A DNA stretch of 64,000 nucleotides from Wocania ichthyoenteri Th78 (GCF_000789235.1 NZ_KN525716.1:3606111-3670110); one strand, 5' to 3'. Numbered from the stretch's first letter, positions 35,817-45,023 are shown. Program-made: numbers and translations. The notes: a model not told the origin generated them from the letters alone.

Positions 35817-37724
35817 ATGAGTAAAATTATTGGAATCGATTTAGGAACAACCAACTCTTGCGTTTCTGTAATGGAAGGTAACGAACCTGTTGTAATCCCA
35901 AACGCAGAAGGTAAACGTACTACACCATCGGTAATCGCTTTTGTTGAAGGAGGTGAAATTAAAGTTGGTGATCCAGCAAAACGTCAAGCAGTTACAAACC
36001 CAACAAAAACCGTTTATTCTATTAAACGTTTTATGGGAAATAAATATTCTGAATCTAAAAAAGAAGCAGAACGCGTACCATATAAAGTGGTTAAAGGTGA
36101 TAACGATACACCACGTGTAGATATTGATGGTCGTTTATATACGCCACAAGAATTATCGGCTATGATTCTTCAAAAAATGAAGAAAACTGCTGAAGATTAT
36201 TTAGGAACATCAGTAAGCGAAGCAGTAATTACTGTACCAGCTTATTTTAACGATGCACAACGTCAAGCTACTAAAGAAGCTGGTGAGATTGCAGGTTTAA
36301 AAGTTCGTAGAATTATAAACGAACCAACTGCAGCTGCATTAGCTTACGGTATGGACAAAAAAGGAACAGACCAAAAAATAGTGGTTTTTGACTTTGGTGG
36401 AGGAACGCATGATGTATCTATCCTAGAATTAGGTGATGGTGTATTTGAAGTACTGTCTACAGATGGAGATACACACCTGGGTGGTGATGATGTTGATGAA
36501 AAAATAATCAACTGGTTAGCAGACGAGTTTAAGGCAGAAGAGTCTATGGATTTACGTCAAGACCCAATGTCTTTACAACGTTTAAAAGAAGCTGCTGAAA
36601 AAGCTAAGATTGAGTTATCATCTTCAGAGCAAACAGAAATTAACTTGCCATATATTACGGCTACTGCAAGTGGACCAAAGCACTTAGTGCGTACACTAAC
36701 ACGTTCTAAATTTGAGCAATTAATTGACGATTTAGTAAAAAGAACAATTGAACCTTGTCAAACGGCATTAAAAGCTGCTGGCTTGTCAATTAAAGATATT
36801 GATGAAGTTATTTTAGTAGGTGGTTCTACACGTATTCCTGCGGTACAAAAGGCGGTTGAGAAGTTCTTCGGAAAAACACCAAGTAAAGGTGTAAATCCTG
36901 ATGAAGTTGTTTCTTTAGGTGCTGGAATTCAAGGAGGTGTTTTAACAGGAGATGTTAAAGATGTACTACTTTTAGATGTAACACCTTTATCCCTTGGTAT
37001 TGAAACTATGGGTAATGTAATGACAAAGCTTATTGAAGCGAATACAACGATTCCTACCAAGAAATCGCAAGTGTTCTCTACAGCAGCAGATAATCAGCCT
37101 TCTGTAGAAATTCATGTATTACAAGGAGAAAGAGCGATGGCTGCCGATAATAAAACTATTGGACGTTTTCACTTAGATGGTATTCCACCAGCAAGACGTG
37201 GCACACCACAAATTGAAGTAACTTTTGATATTGATGCTAACGGAATTATTCACGTAACAGCAACAGATAAAGCGACTAATAAAACACAAGATATTCGTAT
37301 TGAAGCATCTTCTGGTTTAACTGAAGAAGAAATTCAAAAAATGAAAGCAGATGCTGAAGCTAATGCTGAAGCAGATAAAAAAGCAGTAGAAAGTGCTCAA
37401 AAATTAAATGAAGCAGATTCTATGATTTTCCAAACGGAAAAACAATTAGAAGAGTTTGGTGATAAATTATCTGATGATAAAAAACAACCAATCGTTGAAG
37501 CTTTAGAAGAATTGAAAAAAGCATACGAAACTAAAGATTTAGATGTTATTACTCCTGCTTTAGATAAAATAAACGAAGCTTGGAAAGTAGCTTCTGAAGA
37601 AATGTACAAAGCGCAAGCTGAAGCACAACAAGGAGCAGGAGAAGCACCAGGACCAGATGCTAGCCAAAACGGACAAGCAGAAGGAAGCGATGTGGAAGAC
37701 GTAGACTTCGAAGAAGTCAAGTAG
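35817..37724 (+). CDS. dnaK: Chaperone protein DnaK (Hsp70)
   Basis: 635 residues: ATPase domain (about 1-380; [43 protein letters not shown]), substrate-binding domain (about 390-505; [30 protein letters not shown]) and helical lid with a Gln/Ala/Gly-rich tail ending [13 protein letters not shown]-driven protein folding with DnaJ and GrpE. FGGGTHD has His where most DnaK have Phe, as often in this phylum. The last seven codons and stop are duplicated after a short repeat (37725-37747). dnaJ and grpE are not adjacent. Confidence 0.98.
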   Translation: MSKIIGIDLGTTNSCVSVMEGNEPVVIPNAEGKRTTPSVIAFVEGGEIKVGDPAKRQAVTNPTKTVYSIKRFMGNKYSESKKEAERVPYKVVKGDNDTPRVDIDGRLYTPQELSAMILQKMKKTAEDYLGTSVSEAVITVPAYFNDAQRQATKEAGEIAGLKVRRIINEPTAAALAYGMDKKGTDQKIVVFDFGGGTHDVSILELGDGVFEVLSTDGDTHLGGDDVDEKIINWLADEFKAEESMDLRQDPMSLQRLKEAAEKAKIELSSSEQTEINLPYITATASGPKHLVRTLTRSKFEQLIDDLVKRTIEPCQTALKAAGLSIKDIDEVILVGGSTRIPAVQKAVEKFFGKTPSKGVNPDEVVSLGAGIQGGVLTGDVKDVLLLDVTPLSLGIETMGNVMTKLIEANTTIPTKKSQVFSTAADNQPSVEIHVLQGERAMAADNKTIGRFHLDGIPPARRGTPQIEVTFDIDANGIIHVTATDKATNKTQDIRIEASSGLTEEEIQKMKADAEANAEADKKAVESAQKLNEADSMIFQTEKQLEEFGDKLSDDKKQPIVEALEELKKAYETKDLDVITPALDKINEAWKVASEEMYKAQAEAQQGAGEAPGPDASQNGQAEGSDVEDVDFEEVK

Positions 37725-37771
37725 CCTGTCCTAAGCGAAGTCGAAGGGTAGACTTTGAAGAAGTTAAATAA
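37701..37771 (+). repeat. Duplication of the dnaK 3' end around a short repeat element
   Basis: 37701-37724 is the real end of dnaK (codons for VDFEEVK plus TAG). 37748-37771 repeats it as VDFEEVK plus TAA; the two differ only at four third-codon positions. Between them, 37725-37747 is a 23-base sequence (begins CCTGTCCTAAGCG, ends GTCGAAGG) that resembles a widespread bacterial dispersed repeat. CGAAGTC at 37736-37742 is the reverse complement of GACTTCG at 37704-37710 in copy one. The second copy lies next to the terminator, so it is probably the original end. Confidence 0.8.
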
Positions 37772-37786
37772 AAAGCTAGAAGTTAT

Positions 37787-37820
37787 AAAAACGCAATCAA
37801 ATTAATGATTGCGTTTTTTT
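37787..37820 (+). terminator. Terminator downstream of dnaK
   Basis: ACGCAATCA pairs with TGATTGCGT around an AATTAA-type loop, with flanking A and a run of eight U. Confidence 0.9.
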
Positions 37821-37870
37821 TATATGCGTTTTCTTACTAATATTGCTACTTGTTAAACAAACTTTAAAAC

Positions 37871-38389
37871 ATGAGAAAATTAAGCATTCTTTTTATAATG
37901 TTGACTGTTATATTTACATCCTGTAATACTGAAAGTGTTGATGTACTTATTAATTCTGAAGATATAGTTGGAATTTGGAAAGGAATAACTTTAGATTATA
38001 ATGGAAAAACAGTGACTAATGCTCAAGGTCAAATTATAAATGCTGATTTTATAGGTGAAGCATATGATATGAATTATACGCTTACTTTCAATGAAAGCCC
38101 AAACATTATAGTTTCTGAAGGTAGTTATAGTATTAAATTAACAACTACAGTTTTAGGACAAACATCAACTCAAGATTTGGAAAATATTGAATTTTTAGAA
38201 GCAGAAACCTGGATTAAAAATAACAATACACTTACAGTTTCAGGAGGAGGTAAATCTTATGATTATAAAATTATTGAACTAACAGAAAATGAACTTAAAC
38301 TATCAGTATCAACAGAAGAAGACTTATCGCAGCAAGGAGTAAGTATTTTAACTACAGTAAATGCAATTATGTCGTTTAATAAACAATAA
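37871..38389 (+). CDS. Lipoprotein of unknown function, lipocalin-like (172 aa)
   Basis: A lipoprotein signal peptide (lipobox FTSC, Cys18) is followed by a beta-rich domain with the lipocalin-like start DIVGIWKGITLDYNG and alternating strands (NYTLTFNESPNIIVSEGSYSI, WIKNNNTLTVSGGG, YKIIELTENELKL). Small lipoproteins of this sort are common in Bacteroidota and usually face the periplasm or outer membrane. Function unknown. It stands alone after the dnaK terminator. Confidence 0.75.
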   Translation: MRKLSILFIMLTVIFTSCNTESVDVLINSEDIVGIWKGITLDYNGKTVTNAQGQIINADFIGEAYDMNYTLTFNESPNIIVSEGSYSIKLTTTVLGQTSTQDLENIEFLEAETWIKNNNTLTVSGGGKSYDYKIIELTENELKLSVSTEEDLSQQGVSILTTVNAIMSFNKQ

Positions 38390-38564
38390 GTATATTGTTT
38401 TTAGTTTTAAATGATGCCAATTCAGATTAAAAATACTTTATGGTAGATATGTATTAAGTTGAAAACTAACACTCCTTTTTCAGCATAAAGAAAGAACCTT
38501 ATCTAAAATATTTCTGTAGATATTTATATCACATGTTGTTTTATTATGCGTGCATAATATTTGT

Positions 38565-38572
38565 TATATTTG
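38565..38572 (+). promoter_or_regulatory. Candidate -7 box of the nitronate monooxygenase gene (TATATTTG)
   Basis: Full TAnnTTTG match 18 bases before the ATG. The nearest upstream TTG (38536-38538) is 26 bases away, longer than usual. Confidence 0.45.
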
Positions 38573-38590
38573 TTAAACTAATTTCAAATC

Positions 38591-39538
38591 ATGGCAACTA
38601 AACTCACACAACTTTTAAATATTAAGTATCCAATAATACAAGCACCTATGTTTTTAGTATCGAATGTTGCTATGGTAACCGAGGCAATGAAAGGTGGTAT
38701 TGCGGGATGTATTCCTGCACTTAATTACCGAACGCTTGATGAATTACGTGCCGCAATAAAAGAATTACACCACAACAAAGTAGAAGGCGGTTCATTTGGA
38801 TTTAATTTAATTGTAAATAAATCCAATCTAAAATATAAAGAGCAATTACGTGTGCTTTGTGAAGAAGGCTGCGATTTTATTATCACGTCTTTAGGTAGTC
38901 CAGAAGAAACCATAAATCAAGCCCATAAAGTAGGTATAAAAGTATTTTGCGATGTGGTCGATTTAAAGTTTGCAAAAAAAGTTGAAGTCCTAGGCGCAGA
39001 TGCTGTTATTGCAGTTAATAACGAAGCAGGTGGACACCGAGGTAATGTAACACCAGAAAACCTAATAAAAGAGTTAGTGGCTAATTGTGATATTCCAATA
39101 ATTTCAGCAGGTGGCGTTGGTTGTAAAGCAGATATTGATAAAATGCTGAGTTACGGAGCTGAAGGTGTTTCGGTAGGAAGTCCTTTTATAGCTTCTATTG
39201 AAGCTAGCGTTACAGACGAATACAAACAAGCTTGTGTAGAATATGGTGCTCAAGATATTATAATGACTGAGCGTATTTCAGGTACACCATGTACAGTAAT
39301 AAATACACCTTATGTTCAAAAAATAGGAACCAAACAAACATGGTTAGAATCAGTTTTAAATAAAAACAAAAAGCTTAAAAAGTGGGTTAAAATGATTCGG
39401 TTTTCAATTGGAATGAACGCTACAAAAAATGCAGCAACCAAAGCAACTTATAAAACAGTTTGGGTTGCAGGACCGAGTATTGAGCACACAACAGAAATTT
39501 TACCAACTAAAGATATTATTAATCGCTTGATTAATTAG
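38591..39538 (+). CDS. Nitronate monooxygenase family protein
   Basis: 315 residues of the FMN-dependent NMO/2-nitropropane dioxygenase TIM-barrel family: LLNIKYPIIQAPMFLVSN, AVIAVNNEAGGHRGNVTP (catalytic His region), PIISAGGVGCKADIDKMLSYGAEGVSVGSPFIAS (FMN phosphate site). It oxidises alkyl nitronates; related proteins act as enoyl reductases. Its own -7 box and monocistronic setting suggest independent control. Confidence 0.88.
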   Translation: MATKLTQLLNIKYPIIQAPMFLVSNVAMVTEAMKGGIAGCIPALNYRTLDELRAAIKELHHNKVEGGSFGFNLIVNKSNLKYKEQLRVLCEEGCDFIITSLGSPEETINQAHKVGIKVFCDVVDLKFAKKVEVLGADAVIAVNNEAGGHRGNVTPENLIKELVANCDIPIISAGGVGCKADIDKMLSYGAEGVSVGSPFIASIEASVTDEYKQACVEYGAQDIIMTERISGTPCTVINTPYVQKIGTKQTWLESVLNKNKKLKKWVKMIRFSIGMNATKNAATKATYKTVWVAGPSIEHTTEILPTKDIINRLIN

Positions 39539-39598
39539 GTTTAAAATTTAAAGATTATTTTGATAAGAGTATAATATTATATACTTAAATTGCTTTTT

Positions 39599-40870
39599 AT
39601 GAAGAAAATTCTAACAGCTTTTATCTTACTTTTTATTATTATCATAGGTTTAATCTATTGGTCGGTTTCAAGTACTGACAAGGAATTCGAACGAGGAAAA
39701 CTCATAAATATTGACAACATCGAGTTGATAAATTTTAAAGATTATGATTCAGTTTTAATAGCAGCCAGTATGCTTTATGAGGGAGAAAATATCAAAGAAT
39801 TTATACAAGGAGAACAATATAGAGAAGCTTGGTCAACACCAATAAAAGCGCCTGTTGTTTTTCTTGACACACTTTTTGGGGGTATGACTATAATAAAAGA
39901 AGGAGGAGGTAAACAAACACACTCATTAAAACTTAAGTCTCCTAATGGCATCATGTATACTTTACGAAGTGTTAATAAGGATCCAAAGCCTCTAATTCCA
40001 GAATTTCTAAGAGTATTGGGCCTTGAAAACATTGTTGTTGATGGTATCTCTGCTCAGCATCCTTATGGTGCTATACTAGCTGCAAAACTTGCGGAATCTT
40101 CTATGGTTATTCATACTAATCCCAAATTAGTCTTTATTCCAAAACAAAAGCTATTAGGAGAATTTAATGCTAAATACGGAAACCGCTTATTTTTATTAGA
40201 ATACGAATCTGATAGCGAAAAAAACTGGACATCTCTTGAGAATATCATTAAGATTATTGATACTAAGGACTTGCAGAAGCTTAAATTTGGTAACCCTAAA
40301 AATGTAATGATAAATAAGAAAGCATTGGTGCGTTCTCGATTATTTGACCTTTTAATTGGTGATTGGGATAGACATACAAAACAATGGGGATGGGCTATTC
40401 AAAAGAATGAAGGTCAATATTTAGCATTTCCAATAGCAGCAGATCGAGACAATGCATTTTTTAATATAGAGGGTGTTATTCCATCTTTAATAGCAAATGA
40501 AAACATAGAGCCCATGCTACGACCATTTGAAAGAGATATAGATTTTTTACCAGGTCTTGTTTATCCTTTTGATAGGTATTTTTTACTTCAAACGCCTAAG
40601 GCTATCTTTATTGAGGAAGCAAAATACTTGCAGAACAAATTAACCAATCAGGTTATTGATAATTCTTTACGTGTTTGGAATAAAGCAATTTCTAATCTTG
40701 ATGGAAAGGAAATTACAGAGAAAATAAAAAGCCGTAGAGATAGCTTAGTTCATTATGCCGTAGAATTTAAAAAAGTAATAGATGAGCGTGGAGAACTTAA
40801 CGAGGCTTTAAAAGGGTCTGAGGATACACAAATTTCACATTCACTAATGAGGTGTTTCGAATGCCAATAA
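39599..40870 (+). CDS. Membrane-anchored kinase-like protein (HipA/FAM20-like fold, inferred)
   Basis: The ATG at 39599 (MKKILTAFILL) is preferred over the TTG at 39590. One N-terminal transmembrane anchor (about 3-22) places the rest outside the cytoplasm. Residues about 100-130 (KLKSPNGIMYTLRSV) look like the nucleotide-holding strand pair with a lysine or arginine. LLIGDWDRHTKQWGWA (about 251-266) and FPIAADRDNAF (about 278-288) resemble the catalytic DRH and metal-binding Asp/Asn segments of HipA, CotH and FAM20-like kinases. The same motif pair occurs in larger Bacteroidota surface proteins. Kinase activity is inferred, not shown. Total 423 residues; monocistronic. Confidence 0.6.
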   Translation: MKKILTAFILLFIIIIGLIYWSVSSTDKEFERGKLINIDNIELINFKDYDSVLIAASMLYEGENIKEFIQGEQYREAWSTPIKAPVVFLDTLFGGMTIIKEGGGKQTHSLKLKSPNGIMYTLRSVNKDPKPLIPEFLRVLGLENIVVDGISAQHPYGAILAAKLAESSMVIHTNPKLVFIPKQKLLGEFNAKYGNRLFLLEYESDSEKNWTSLENIIKIIDTKDLQKLKFGNPKNVMINKKALVRSRLFDLLIGDWDRHTKQWGWAIQKNEGQYLAFPIAADRDNAFFNIEGVIPSLIANENIEPMLRPFERDIDFLPGLVYPFDRYFLLQTPKAIFIEEAKYLQNKLTNQVIDNSLRVWNKAISNLDGKEITEKIKSRRDSLVHYAVEFKKVIDERGELNEALKGSEDTQISHSLMRCFECQ

Positions 40871-40915
40871 AATAAAAGAGACGTTTGTTACCTAAAAATA
40901 GTATTAACCACTTAG

Positions 40916-41266
40916 TTAATTAACCAAAGCAATTTTAGCATTTCTTTTGTTTTTTCCAACAAACAAACTAATAGTTGCACTTGCTGTTAAACCACCTAAT
41001 GTAGTAGCTCCCCATTCTCCTGTGTCGAATTTGTTATTTTCTTTACCGCTATCATAAACTTCTTTTGCAAGACCAGCTAGGGTAGAAGCACCCAAACTAT
41101 ACCAAAAGGCTTTCTTTTTATTCTTTGTAGTAGTGTATACTATGGTGTAGGCTGTTGCCGATATTAAAGCACCAGCACCAAAATGTAACTTATCGTCCGT
41201 AGAAATAGTTTGTGCTTTACATAAGCCTGTAAAAGATAATGCTAAAATTATAATAAATGCCTTCAT
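40916..41266 (-). CDS. Small exported protein, YfiM/DUF2279-like (116 aa)
   Basis: A signal peptide of about 18 residues (FTGLCKAQ) is followed by TDDKLHFGAGALISATAYTIVY, a helix with glycine spacing (FWYSLGASTLAGLAKEVYDS) and a C-terminal glycine-rich hydrophobic segment. This layout, DKxxHF then KExxDS, is typical of the YfiM/DUF2279 group of putative lipoproteins or membrane proteins. Function unknown. It is convergent with the kinase-like gene. Confidence 0.7.
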   Translation of the reverse strand: MKAFIIILALSFTGLCKAQTISTDDKLHFGAGALISATAYTIVYTTTKNKKKAFWYSLGASTLAGLAKEVYDSGKENNKFDTGEWGATTLGGLTASATISLFVGKNKRNAKIALVN

Positions 41267-41409
41267 ATTTAATTGGTATTTGGTTACTTAGGTATAATTG
41301 TAAGTAATATTTACTGTAGCACTAATAAATATTTGATGAAATACCTTTTTATTTGATTATTGGGCATAATTTGAATTAAATTTACTAATTAATTGAATAT
41401 TATTGAGCT

Positions 41410-42015
41410 ATGAAGATTACTGCAGAAACGCAACTTCGAACGTTATATGGTTACCCTAGCGGAAGAGCAAAAGATAAAGTGTTTTCTAGACTAGATAAAC
41501 ATGCCATTAATTTTATAGAAAAGTCGCCTTTTTTGATATTATCTTCGTCAAATAAAGAAGGAAAGCATGATGCATCACCAAGAGGAGGAGCATCAGGTTT
41601 TGTAAAAGTAATTAGTGATTCAGAAATTATTATTCCAGATGCCAAAGGCAATAATAGAATGGATAGTTTATCAAATATTATTGAAACTGGAAACATGGGT
41701 TTAATATTTTTAATTCCTGGAGTCGATGAAACTTTACGTATTAATGGTAGCGCATATTTATCAACAAACAAAAATCATATAAACTTATTTACTTCGGAAC
41801 AAAATCTACCAAAAAGCTGTATTGTTATTACTGTTGAAGAAGTGTTTTTGCATTGTGCCAAGGCCTTTATGCGCTCCAAATTATGGGATGAGTCTTCTAA
41901 GATTAATCGTGACGAATTTCCAACTATGGGGCAAATACTTAAAGATCAGTTAGGTTCTAAAGAAGCACCAGAAACTCGTAAAGCTATGGAAGAACGATAT
42001 CAAAAAGATTTATAG
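41410..42015 (+). CDS. Pyridoxamine 5'-phosphate oxidase (PPOX) family FMN-binding protein
   Basis: 201 residues: KVFSRLDKHAINFIEKSPFLILSSS, HDASPRGGASGFVKVISD and DETLRINGSAYLS match the PPOX-type split-barrel flavoproteins of the MSMEG_1061/DR_2398 group, with C-terminal HCAKAFMRSKLW. They bind FMN or F420 and reduce small molecules or haem-like ligands; the substrate is unknown. It lies directly upstream of the cobalamin riboswitch, with no terminator that I recognise between them. Confidence 0.85.
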   Translation: MKITAETQLRTLYGYPSGRAKDKVFSRLDKHAINFIEKSPFLILSSSNKEGKHDASPRGGASGFVKVISDSEIIIPDAKGNNRMDSLSNIIETGNMGLIFLIPGVDETLRINGSAYLSTNKNHINLFTSEQNLPKSCIVITVEEVFLHCAKAFMRSKLWDESSKINRDEFPTMGQILKDQLGSKEAPETRKAMEERYQKDL

Positions 42016-42055
42016 AATTTGTTTCCAAACCTTCAAAAGAATATCTTTGATTTAT

Positions 42056-42165
42056 TATTATAAAGGTTTAGCATTTGCTAGTTAAAAAGGAATTGTGTTA
42101 AAATCACAAGCTGTCGCGCAACTGTAAGTAATATTAATTACAAGCCAGATACTTACTTTATAATA
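42056..42165 (+). promoter_or_regulatory. Cobalamin (B12) riboswitch
   Basis: The conserved core is present in order: AAAAAGGAA (42084-42092), the small hairpin TTGTG/CACAA (42093-42109), GCTGTCGCGCAACTGTAA (42110-42127) and AAGCCAGATAC (42142-42152). A perfect 10-bp closing stem P1 pairs TATTATAAAG (42056-42065) with CTTTATAATA (42156-42165). The RNA binds adenosyl- or methylcobalamin and usually turns its gene down. Downstream on the same strand are a hairpin (42198-42247) and the LOV-like PAS gene (42280). Confidence 0.92.
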
Positions 42166-42197
42166 GACAAACTGTGCTTTCGCGATTAAAGCTAAGT

Positions 42198-42250
42198 CAA
42201 GACATTTTTACTTAATCATTAAAATTGTTTTAATAATTAATGTCTTGCTT
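42198..42250 (+). terminator. Hairpin between the riboswitch and the PAS gene (expression platform candidate)
   Basis: CAAGACATT (42198-42206) pairs with AATGTCTTG (42239-42247), and ATTAAAA with TTTTAAT inside it. The tail after it (CTTCTTTATA) is only moderately U-rich, so it may act as a weak terminator or as an anti-terminator partner. It ends 30 bases before the PAS start codon. Confidence 0.5.
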
Positions 42251-42279
42251 CTTTATATCACTGCACCAAAAAAGAAGTT

Positions 42280-42771
42280 ATGAAAACCAAAGAAAGATTT
42301 TTAAGAGGACCTTTGTTATGTTGGGATATTTATGCAATGTACTTAACAGAACAGACTACCAACTTTAATAGAGAGACAGAATTAGATACTTTAAAAGCCT
42401 TTAAAGAAAAATTCAATTGGTCATTAAATATTGAAAAATTATTTACAGACAAGGACTTTGAAGCACTAATACTTACAGATAATAATCAACACATTCAATG
42501 GGTAAATAAGGGGTTTACTAAAATGACAGGTTACCCTGCTAATTATGCTAAAGGTAAAAAGCCTAATTTTTTACAAGGTGAAGGTTCTTCAGAACAAACA
42601 AAAAGGAGTATTAGGAAAAACTTGAATAACGGAAAACAATTTAAAGAACAAATTATAAACTATAAAAAGGATGGTACACCATATAATTGCGAAATAGAAA
42701 TCTTTCCAATTAAAGATAATAATGATAAAACCATCCATCATTTGGCTATAGAAAAGGAAATTGGAATGTAA
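42280..42771 (+). CDS. LOV-like PAS domain protein without the photoactive cysteine (163 aa)
   Basis: An N-terminal helical part (about 1-60) is followed by one PAS domain (about 65-160). The PAS domain resembles LOV photosensors: WVNKGFTKMTGY, GKKPNFLQGEGSSEQTKRSI, INYKKDGTPYNCEIEIFPIKD. Typical LOV has GRNCRFLQG; here the reactive Cys is Pro (GKKPNFLQG), so a cysteinyl-flavin adduct cannot form. No output domain is present, so it would act through a partner. It is the only gene after the cobalamin riboswitch, which makes B12 control likely. Ligand and partner are unknown. Confidence 0.85.
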   Translation: MKTKERFLRGPLLCWDIYAMYLTEQTTNFNRETELDTLKAFKEKFNWSLNIEKLFTDKDFEALILTDNNQHIQWVNKGFTKMTGYPANYAKGKKPNFLQGEGSSEQTKRSIRKNLNNGKQFKEQIINYKKDGTPYNCEIEIFPIKDNNDKTIHHLAIEKEIGM

Positions 42772-42782
42772 AACAGCGTTAT

Positions 42783-43961
42783 TTAAAGCTTCAATTTATA
42801 ACCTTTTTTCTCCATCCAACCAGTAAAAATAACAACTAGTAAAGCAAAAATAAAAGACCCAATAAGTCCTACAATCCCTGTATTTAAAAATTCATCAAAC
42901 CTTATTCCTGTTATGTTTCTTAATGGATATACAAAATAAGGAACCATATAGCAAGTAAGTGTTGCAGTACCGGCAGGAGCGATAATTTTAGCCCAATTTG
43001 TTTGCTTTTTAATATCGGCAATAAAGTATAAAATTGCAAAAGATATAAAACCAATACCAGAGCATATGGCTAACCACGATGGTGTACCTTGTAATTTAGA
43101 AATACCCCAAATAGGTCGTGTTAATAACCCGTAACTTATAAATATAATTCCAACAATTATAAGTGTTATAAATATCCACTTGCTATGATTTGCAGATAAT
43201 TTTTTATAAAGCATTGTTGCAACAATTCCCGCTGAGGTTAATGCTGGAATAGTACCACCATAAATTACAGATAAGAAGCTTAAATTTTTATTAAGAGGCG
43301 GTAATAAATCCATTTGCCCAAAAACGGCAAGCGCATTAAATATAAGAAGTAGCGCTAGCATAATGTATAAGTTTCCTTTTGAAAAAACATACACCAAAGC
43401 ATTTACTAAATATGCCCAACCAATAAGTCCTAAAATACCCCACCAATGGGTTTTCATGCCAATATCACCATTAGCCCCACCTTTATAAATAAAAGCCAGA
43501 TATATAAGAATTAAAATACCGATGCCTTGTAAAATAGGATGCCATTTTTTTGGTATGGGGCTTTTTTTCCAATGCATCCAAATGAGTACAACTGCTAATG
43601 CCATAAGCATACACCACCAATATTTTCCAACACCTAAACTTTCATGAGCACTTTCATAATTCACCATAAAAACACCAATTATTAAAAGCGATACAGACCT
43701 AATTATGATATGTTTAGAAATAGAAATTGAGCTATCTCCTTTATTTTGTCGCTGCTTTATGGCGAAAGGGATACTAAGACCAACAATAAATAAAAAGAGC
43801 GGAAAAATAACATCCGAAAATCCTAAATAATCTTCTGATGCAGATGCGTGTTGTAACCATTTTGGCACACCAGTAAGTGTCCAGAAATCGTTTACCCATA
43901 TCATTAAAACCATAGTTAATGCTCTAAGTATATCTATAGATGCTATTCTTCTTCTATTCAT
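42783..43961 (-). CDS. DUF5009/heparan-alpha-glucosaminide N-acetyltransferase-like membrane protein
   Basis: 392 residues with about ten transmembrane helices. N-terminal RIASIDILRALTMVLMIWVNDFW and GFSDVIFPLFLFIVGLSIPFAI are hallmarks of the NagX/HGSNAT-like acyltransferase family (DUF5009/DUF1624), in which the early conserved aspartate and later histidine matter. Human relatives acetylate glucosamine across the lysosomal membrane; bacterial members may acetylate amino sugars. It is convergent with the PAS gene and lies next to an AraC/GyrI-type regulator on the same strand. Confidence 0.85.
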   Translation of the reverse strand: MNRRRIASIDILRALTMVLMIWVNDFWTLTGVPKWLQHASASEDYLGFSDVIFPLFLFIVGLSIPFAIKQRQNKGDSSISISKHIIIRSVSLLIIGVFMVNYESAHESLGVGKYWWCMLMALAVVLIWMHWKKSPIPKKWHPILQGIGILILIYLAFIYKGGANGDIGMKTHWWGILGLIGWAYLVNALVYVFSKGNLYIMLALLLIFNALAVFGQMDLLPPLNKNLSFLSVIYGGTIPALTSAGIVATMLYKKLSANHSKWIFITLIIVGIIFISYGLLTRPIWGISKLQGTPSWLAICSGIGFISFAILYFIADIKKQTNWAKIIAPAGTATLTCYMVPYFVYPLRNITGIRFDEFLNTGIVGLIGSFIFALLVVIFTGWMEKKGYKLKL

Positions 43962-44018
43962 ATTTTTGATAAATAAGTCTCTAAAGTAAGGTTTTTAATC
44001 AAAAGTATACTTGTAAGA

Positions 44019-44879
44019 CTACTTAATAGGAATATAAAATTCTGTTTTAAGTTTTTCTTCTGCCACACGTTCTGGGTGACTTATGTAGCGTTCTCTAACA
44101 GGTTCATCACGTAATTCATAATCAGTGTTTAAAAACCATTCGTTAAAAATATAATTATAAACATCTGCAAAATATTTGTAAGATCCTTGGTATAAAAACA
44201 CAGCAAATTTCCCGCCTTTTAAAATTTTCACACCAATATCTCCAATAGGTTTAGCGTCTTTATGTATTATTAAACACGCATCGTATCTAATTTTATCTTC
44301 GTCGGTTACTTTTGGGTCGTCATACGGTAACCCAAAATGCTGAATACCTTTTGTAAATAATTTTTGGGCTTTTACTTGTTCCCATAGCTTTTTCCATGCA
44401 CCCATATAATCTAACGTTTGGTAAGCTCCCTGCATTCTGTAATACAAGCATTGTTTGTCTTCAATATCTTGAATTTTTGGTTTTTTAATACTTAATGTGG
44501 CATTCATAATGTTTGATTTTTTAAAATTGAATAATTTATTTTTTCGATACTCTGTAGGCGATATTCCAAAATGAATTTTAAAAGCTTTTGATAATGATGA
44601 TGGTGTTTCAAAACCAACATTATAGGCAATGGCTTCAATGTTTAAAGTGGAGTATCGAATCATTTTTGCAGCTGTTTCTAGTCGCGTTCTAGAAATGTAT
44701 GCGCCAATGGGTTCGCCTAAAAGAGCCCTACTAATACGATGAAAATGAAACGGTGAAAAATGTGAGATCTCAGCAAGCGTTTTTACGTCAATTTTACTAT
44801 CTAAATTATTATTAATGTACTCAATAATTACGTTTAATTTCTCGTCGTAAAAGGCTTTGTTACTTTGTTTTTGTTTCAT
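44019..44879 (-). CDS. AraC family regulator with GyrI-like effector domain
   Basis: 286 residues. Two helix-turn-helix motifs of the AraC type at the N-terminus (about 12-112; DVKTLAEISHFSPFHFHRIS and IAYNVGFETPSSLSKAFKIHFGISPTEYR) are followed by a GyrI-like ligand-binding domain (about 130-286; YYRMQGAYQTLDYMGAWKKLW, later FYIPIK). This order is that of Rob/SoxS-like multidrug-sensing activators. Its TACATTTG -7 box lies at 44898-44905. Targets unknown. Confidence 0.92.
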   Translation of the reverse strand: MKQKQSNKAFYDEKLNVIIEYINNNLDSKIDVKTLAEISHFSPFHFHRISRALLGEPIGAYISRTRLETAAKMIRYSTLNIEAIAYNVGFETPSSLSKAFKIHFGISPTEYRKNKLFNFKKSNIMNATLSIKKPKIQDIEDKQCLYYRMQGAYQTLDYMGAWKKLWEQVKAQKLFTKGIQHFGLPYDDPKVTDEDKIRYDACLIIHKDAKPIGDIGVKILKGGKFAVFLYQGSYKYFADVYNYIFNEWFLNTDYELRDEPVRERYISHPERVAEEKLKTEFYIPIK

Positions 44880-44897
44880 TGTTATGTATTAGTATCA

Positions 44898-44905
44898 CAA
44901 ATGTA
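44898..44905 (-). promoter_or_regulatory. Candidate -7 box of the AraC/GyrI gene (TACATTTG)
   Basis: Full TAnnTTTG match on the minus strand, 18 bases before the ATG. Confidence 0.45.
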
Positions 44906-45023
44906 TTTGCAAACTAATATAAACACTTTTCCAATCTTGCTCACTTTTATTTTTAATCATAAAATTTTAGTAAAACAAGCTAAATTGGTATAAGCTTTAA
45001 TCAAAATTCAATAAATCTTTTCA

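Noticed and set aside
44019..44879. Regulator of the adjacent acyltransferase-like gene
   Set aside because: Both are on the same strand, but no operator was recognised and GyrI-type regulators usually sense drugs; link not supported.
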